Shown piece by piece: positions 14,120 to 16,806 of a stretch of DNA of 16,806 nucleotides; the stretch's first letter is position 1, and every line of letters starts with the position of its first letter. The DNA lies in contig SHWK01000010.1 in NCBI GenBank assembly GCA_009693885.1, positions 1 through 16,806 on the forward strand, in the 5' to 3' direction. The position numbers and the translations under genes were made by a program. Source of the stretch: Rickettsiales bacterium (GTDB taxonomy: Bacteria; Pseudomonadota; Alphaproteobacteria; Rickettsiales; UBA1997). Under the pieces are notes generated by a model that had not been told where the DNA came from, ran no database searches, and saw nothing but the letters and a program-made list of their open reading frames with translations.

Positions 14120-14392
14120 ATGAAAAAAATTGAAAGCTCCAATCGCTTTGAGAAAGAGCTGCGCCAAATGTTTAAAAGAGGAAAAAGCCTCCAAAAATTT
14201 AGAGATATTTTAGATATTCTCATTACGGGTAGGGAAATCCCCGCGAAATATCGTGATCACAAATTACAAGGCGAGTTTAAAAATTTTAGAGATTTACATA
14301 TAGAGCCTGATTGGGTCTTGATTTATCAGGTTACAGGCAATGTAGTGATTTTAGAAAGGACTGGAACCCATAGTGATTTATTTGGGAGTTAA
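14120..14392 (+). CDS. yafQ: YafQ-family mRNA interferase toxin (RelE/ParE superfamily)
   Basis: The 90-aa product is a ribosome-dependent endoribonuclease toxin. The residues described for E. coli YafQ catalysis are all present with a constant shift of three: H47 (in YRDHKLQG), H60 and D64-W65 (in RDLHIEPDW), R80, H84 (in ERTGTH) and F88. The toxin therefore looks intact and active. Its family cleaves mRNA during translation when freed from its antitoxin. The gap to the antitoxin is 94 nt, unusually long for such pairs, which normally overlap. A 30-codon open frame (14031-14123) spans this gap and overlaps the toxin start by ATGA. No Shine-Dalgarno is apparent. Confidence 0.9.
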   Translation: MKKIESSNRFEKELRQMFKRGKSLQKFRDILDILITGREIPAKYRDHKLQGEFKNFRDLHIEPDWVLIYQVTGNVVILERTGTHSDLFGS

Positions 14393-14480
14393 ATATTATA
14401 AGTCTAAATCATGTAAAATTCTCTTGATCATTTCTATGAAATCGCTTAATTTTACTGCTTTCAATTAATAATTTTAAAAC

Positions 14481-15734
14481 ATGCCTATCGAAATTTTAAT
14501 GCCAGCGCTTTCTCCCACAATGAAAGAGGGAAATCTTGCAAAATGGTTAAAAAAAGAAGGAGATAAAATCAAAGCCGGCGAGGTTATTGCCGAGATTGAA
14601 ACCGATAAAGCAACTATGGAAGTTGAAGCGGTTGACGAAGGTATTTTGGGCAAAATTGTTATTGCGGCAGGCACCGAAAATGTTGCGGTGAATAGTTTGA
14701 TTGCTTTGCTTCTTGAAGTTGGCGAAGATAAAAAAGTTCTTGATGGGTATAAAGTTGTATCGGTTGGAGGCGCTACAGTTGCTGCTCCAGCGCCAGTTGA
14801 AGAAAGAAAATCTCCACAAATTGCTGTGGTTTCTGGTTCTAGCAATGGGGCTGTAACCTTTGAGAATAAAGGCTTAAAAGCTAGCCCTCTTGCCAAAAGA
14901 ATCGCTAAAGAAAATAATGTTTCACTAGCGCAAATCAATGGCAGCGGCCCTCACGGACGCATCATCAAAGATGATGTTTTATCTTTTGCTGGCAGTGGAT
15001 CAGCTCGCGCAGGCTCTGTTTATCGCAATCCACAAGAATTCACTGCAGTTAAAAATAACAATATTCGCAAAGTTATTTCGAAGCGCTTGCTAGAGTCTAA
15101 GCAAACCGTGCCGCATTTTTATCTTTCTTGTGATTTGCAAATTGATAAATTATTAGAATTAAGAGTGGCGCTCAACTCAGTAGCAGAAGGTACTGACGGC
15201 GTTGCAGCTTATAAAGTTTCTGTTAATGATGTTGTTATTAAAGCAGTTGCAATGGCTTTGAAAAAAGTTCCGCAAGCAAACAGCTCTTGGTCTGATGATG
15301 CAATTTTGTTTTATAATAATATTGATATTTCGGTTGCGGTTGCAATTGATGGCGGATTAATTACGCCGATTATTCGCAATGCTGATCAAAAATCTATCGC
15401 AGCAATTTCAATTGAGATGAAGCAATTGGCAAAAAAAGCCAGAGAAGGAAAGCTACAGCCTGAAGAGTTTCAAGGTGGTGGATTTAGTATTTCAAATTTA
15501 GGAATGTTTGGTGTTGATAATTTTAATGCCATCGTTAATCCGCCGCAAAGTTGTATTTTGGCGGTGGGGCGCGGTATCGAAAAACCAATTGTAGAAAATG
15601 GTGAAATCGCAATTGCTACAGTTATGAACGTTACTCTATCTTCAGATCACAGATCCGTAGATGGTTCGGTTGGCGCAGAATTTTTAAAGGCTCTCAGAAA
15701 ATATATCGAAAATCCTATTTTGATGTTGATTTAA
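14481..15734 (+). CDS. pdhC: Pyruvate dehydrogenase E2, dihydrolipoamide acetyltransferase
   Basis: The 417-aa E2 is the core of the pyruvate dehydrogenase complex, which transfers the acetyl group from E1 through lipoamide to CoA. It has one lipoyl domain (about 1-80) with lipoyl-lysine K43 in EIETDKATMEVE. After a short Ala/Pro linker comes the E1/E3-binding domain (about 132-168, ASPLAKRIAKENNV...GSGPHGRIIKDDV). The acyltransferase domain (about 190-417) has the catalytic motif DHRSVDG at 389-395 (His390). There is a single lipoyl domain, as usual in Alphaproteobacteria. pdhA and pdhB are not adjacent, an arrangement known in Rickettsia. TTGATC (14424-14429), 17 nt before TAATTT (14447), is a weak promoter candidate. 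Confidence 0.95.
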   Translation: MPIEILMPALSPTMKEGNLAKWLKKEGDKIKAGEVIAEIETDKATMEVEAVDEGILGKIVIAAGTENVAVNSLIALLLEVGEDKKVLDGYKVVSVGGATVAAPAPVEERKSPQIAVVSGSSNGAVTFENKGLKASPLAKRIAKENNVSLAQINGSGPHGRIIKDDVLSFAGSGSARAGSVYRNPQEFTAVKNNNIRKVISKRLLESKQTVPHFYLSCDLQIDKLLELRVALNSVAEGTDGVAAYKVSVNDVVIKAVAMALKKVPQANSSWSDDAILFYNNIDISVAVAIDGGLITPIIRNADQKSIAAISIEMKQLAKKAREGKLQPEEFQGGGFSISNLGMFGVDNFNAIVNPPQSCILAVGRGIEKPIVENGEIAIATVMNVTLSSDHRSVDGSVGAEFLKALRKYIENPILMLI

Positions 15735-15749
15735 TTTTTTGTGTCAGTT

Positions 15750-15779
15750 AATTTTGCTTCGAAATTTTTTGTTTTTTTT
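15750..15779 (+). terminator. Weak AU-stem terminator candidate after pdhC
   Basis: AATTTT (15750-15755) pairs with GAAATT (15761-15766), with one G-U, around a 5-nt loop. It is followed by a long T-rich run to 15779. The stem is short and A/T only, so termination would rest mostly on the T-tract. Confidence 0.35.
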
Positions 15780-15803
15780 CTCAACTTTTATTTTTAATAA
15801 ATT

Positions 15804-16088
15804 ATGTCAAAAGCAGTTAAAATAGCTATTGTTGCAGTCGCAGCATTCTTATCATTCGTAGCTGGTGTTAAATACGCAGAACAAGTTAAAAGCCACGCTA
15901 GCTGGATGTTTGAAAGCAAGGATGATGAAGTTGCTCTTCCAGATCTTTCTAACGAAGAAATTGACGGTGCAAACAGCCCTGAGCAAGATATTCTAAGCAA
16001 CGGCAAAACTGCTCCAGAAGCAGCTGTTGACGCTGCTGCTCCTATGGATGCAGTTGCTGCTCCAGAAGTTGCTCCTGCTAAAAAATAA
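15804..16088 (+). CDS. Small single-span membrane protein, unrecognised
   Basis: The 94-aa product has one N-terminal hydrophobic segment (about residues 5-22, VKIAIVAVAAFLSFVAGV) after a short basic start. This suggests a membrane anchor or an uncleaved signal sequence. The rest is acidic (DDEVALPDLSNEEIDGANSPEQD, about 40-62), then Ala/Pro/Val-rich and disordered (about 68-94), ending in two lysines. The codon pattern, with GCT/GCA, GTT and CCT almost throughout, mirrors rplL and suggests high expression. I recognise no family. It has its own terminator at 16108-16146, so it is likely expressed alone or with pdhC 69 nt upstream. No Shine-Dalgarno is visible. Confidence 0.78.
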   Translation: MSKAVKIAIVAVAAFLSFVAGVKYAEQVKSHASWMFESKDDEVALPDLSNEEIDGANSPEQDILSNGKTAPEAAVDAAAPMDAVAAPEVAPAKK

Positions 16089-16107
16089 TTTAAGTTAAGT
16101 TATTCTG

Positions 16108-16146
16108 GCGCCAGAAAAATAATATCTTTCTGGCGCTTCTTTATTT
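16108..16146 (+). terminator. Rho-independent terminator after the 94-aa membrane protein
   Basis: GCGCCAGAAA (16108-16117) pairs with TTTCTGGCGC (16127-16136) around a 9-nt loop and is followed by T-rich TTCTTTATTT. The left arm also lies inside a 14-bp palindrome TTCTGGCGCCAGAA (16103-16116), so two alternative folds exist. It ends 20 nt after the stop codon, as expected for a terminator, and overlaps the leader of the next gene. Confidence 0.78.
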
Positions 16147-16149
16147 GCC

Positions 16150-16806
16150 ATGAAAACACACCGCAAACAAAAACCATTACTTCTGCTTTTGCTTCTCGCC
16201 GCGCTTTTTTCTGTAAAAAATTCTTATGCTATAGATAACAGTCAAGCTGATCGTTCACGCGTTGTAGCGCCGCGCAATGATCGTTTTAACCGCAATGATC
16301 GCGTGCGCAAATACATTAATTTTGGCGGCGAATATGAATCTGATCAAAACAGCAAACAATATGTTGTGTCAACTGGTCATTTTTATCGTAGCAATAAATG
16401 GATTAACGAAACCGATTTTCTTTATCAAAAAGATTATTCGCAAAGAGCTGTTAATAACTATGAATCAAAGGCTAGTTCTGAGCTTTATGATTTTCAAATG
16501 TCGAGCAAAATTGTTATTCCTGATACGCAAGATTATGTCGTTTTATATACTCGCGATAAATATAATCCACTTTCTACTTATTACTATGATTTCACTAATG
16601 CCGCTGGTGTAGGGCGTATGTTTTTTGATGATTTGTTTGAAATTGATGTGGCAATTGGACATAGTGAAGTCAAAGAATATGATCAAAAAACTACGCTAAT
16701 TCCTTCGTTTCGTGCCGAGTTTGACATTTGGGAAAAACTTCATTTTATTCAGCGCGGCTATATGTATTTTAGTGATGAGGCGACTGATTATCAAATGCGT
16801 ACAAGG
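16150..16806 (+). CDS. Probable outer-membrane beta-barrel protein, DUF481-like (partial, 3' end outside window)
   Basis: An open frame runs from ATG 16150 to the window edge (219 codons, no stop). It starts with a Sec signal peptide: basic MKTHRKQK, a leucine-rich core, and a likely cleavage after NSYA (residue 27). The mature part begins with a charged Arg/Asn/Asp linker. It continues as alternating aromatic/polar strands typical of an outer-membrane barrel, such as INFGGEYESDQNSKQYVVSTGHFYRSNKWINETDFLYQKDYS. The pattern AAGVGRMFFDDLFEIDVAIGHS resembles the DUF481 (YdiY-like) family's G.GR.FF....EL....G segment. Family placement is by eye and moderate. The start is only 13 nt past the stem of the preceding terminator, so its promoter is probably inside or upstream of that hairpin. 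Confidence 0.8.
   Translation, partial: MKTHRKQKPLLLLLLLAALFSVKNSYAIDNSQADRSRVVAPRNDRFNRNDRVRKYINFGGEYESDQNSKQYVVSTGHFYRSNKWINETDFLYQKDYSQRAVNNYESKASSELYDFQMSSKIVIPDTQDYVVLYTRDKYNPLSTYYYDFTNAAGVGRMFFDDLFEIDVAIGHSEVKEYDQKTTLIPSFRAEFDIWEKLHFIQRGYMYFSDEATDYQMRTR

Noticed and set aside
16277..16612. A 111-aa open frame inside the start of the last gene
   Set aside because: It overlaps in another frame the signal-peptide-bearing open frame from 16150, which runs to the window edge and has barrel-like composition. The 111-aa frame has no recognisable features.

Overview
The window is a stretch of chromosome from an AT-rich alphaproteobacterium, probably of Rickettsiales type. This rests on gene order and on protein character: the order is end of tuf, tRNA-Trp, secE, nusG, rplK, rplA, rplJ, rplL, rpoB, rpoC; RpoC is 1372 aa; and a stand-alone pdhC encodes an E2 with a very Rickettsia-like lipoyl domain. 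No species can be named from sequence alone. All genes lie on the + strand.

Region 1 (1-1380): the 3' end of tuf, a small unrecognised lipoprotein gene, tRNA-Trp(CCA), secE and nusG. Region 2 (1380-12371): an AT-rich palindrome directly followed by a strong sigma70-like promoter (TTGCAA-16-TATAAT). This appears to drive rplK-rplA-rplJ-rplL-rpoB-rpoC, which ends at a classic rho-independent terminator. Spacers inside this unit hold hairpins between rplA and rplJ, between rplL and rpoB, and between rpoB and rpoC; these are likely processing or attenuation sites. Region 3 (12372-12631): a gene-free stretch almost filled by two long hairpins with mutually complementary loops. Region 4 (12632-14392): a lone yejE-type ABC permease gene, then a type II toxin-antitoxin pair (ribbon-helix-helix antitoxin plus YafQ-family mRNA interferase). 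Region 5 (14481-16806): pdhC, a small single-membrane-span protein with ribosomal-protein-like codon use, a terminator, and the start of a probable outer-membrane beta-barrel (DUF481-like) gene that runs off the window.

The genes are mostly core information processing: translation elongation, Sec translocation, transcription elongation/antitermination, the 50S stalk and RNA polymerase. The notable material is non-coding. Three long near-perfect hairpins (arms of 42, 35 and 30 bp) share a closing motif ATTTTRT...AYAAAAT around GC-rich loops of 21-27 nt, although their arms are otherwise unrelated. Two of them, downstream of rpoC, carry the same 35-bp core in opposite orientation. This gives an interlocked A-B-A'-C-B'-C' arrangement that could form a 21-bp kissing-loop. 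They look like members of a palindromic repeat family that I do not recognise.
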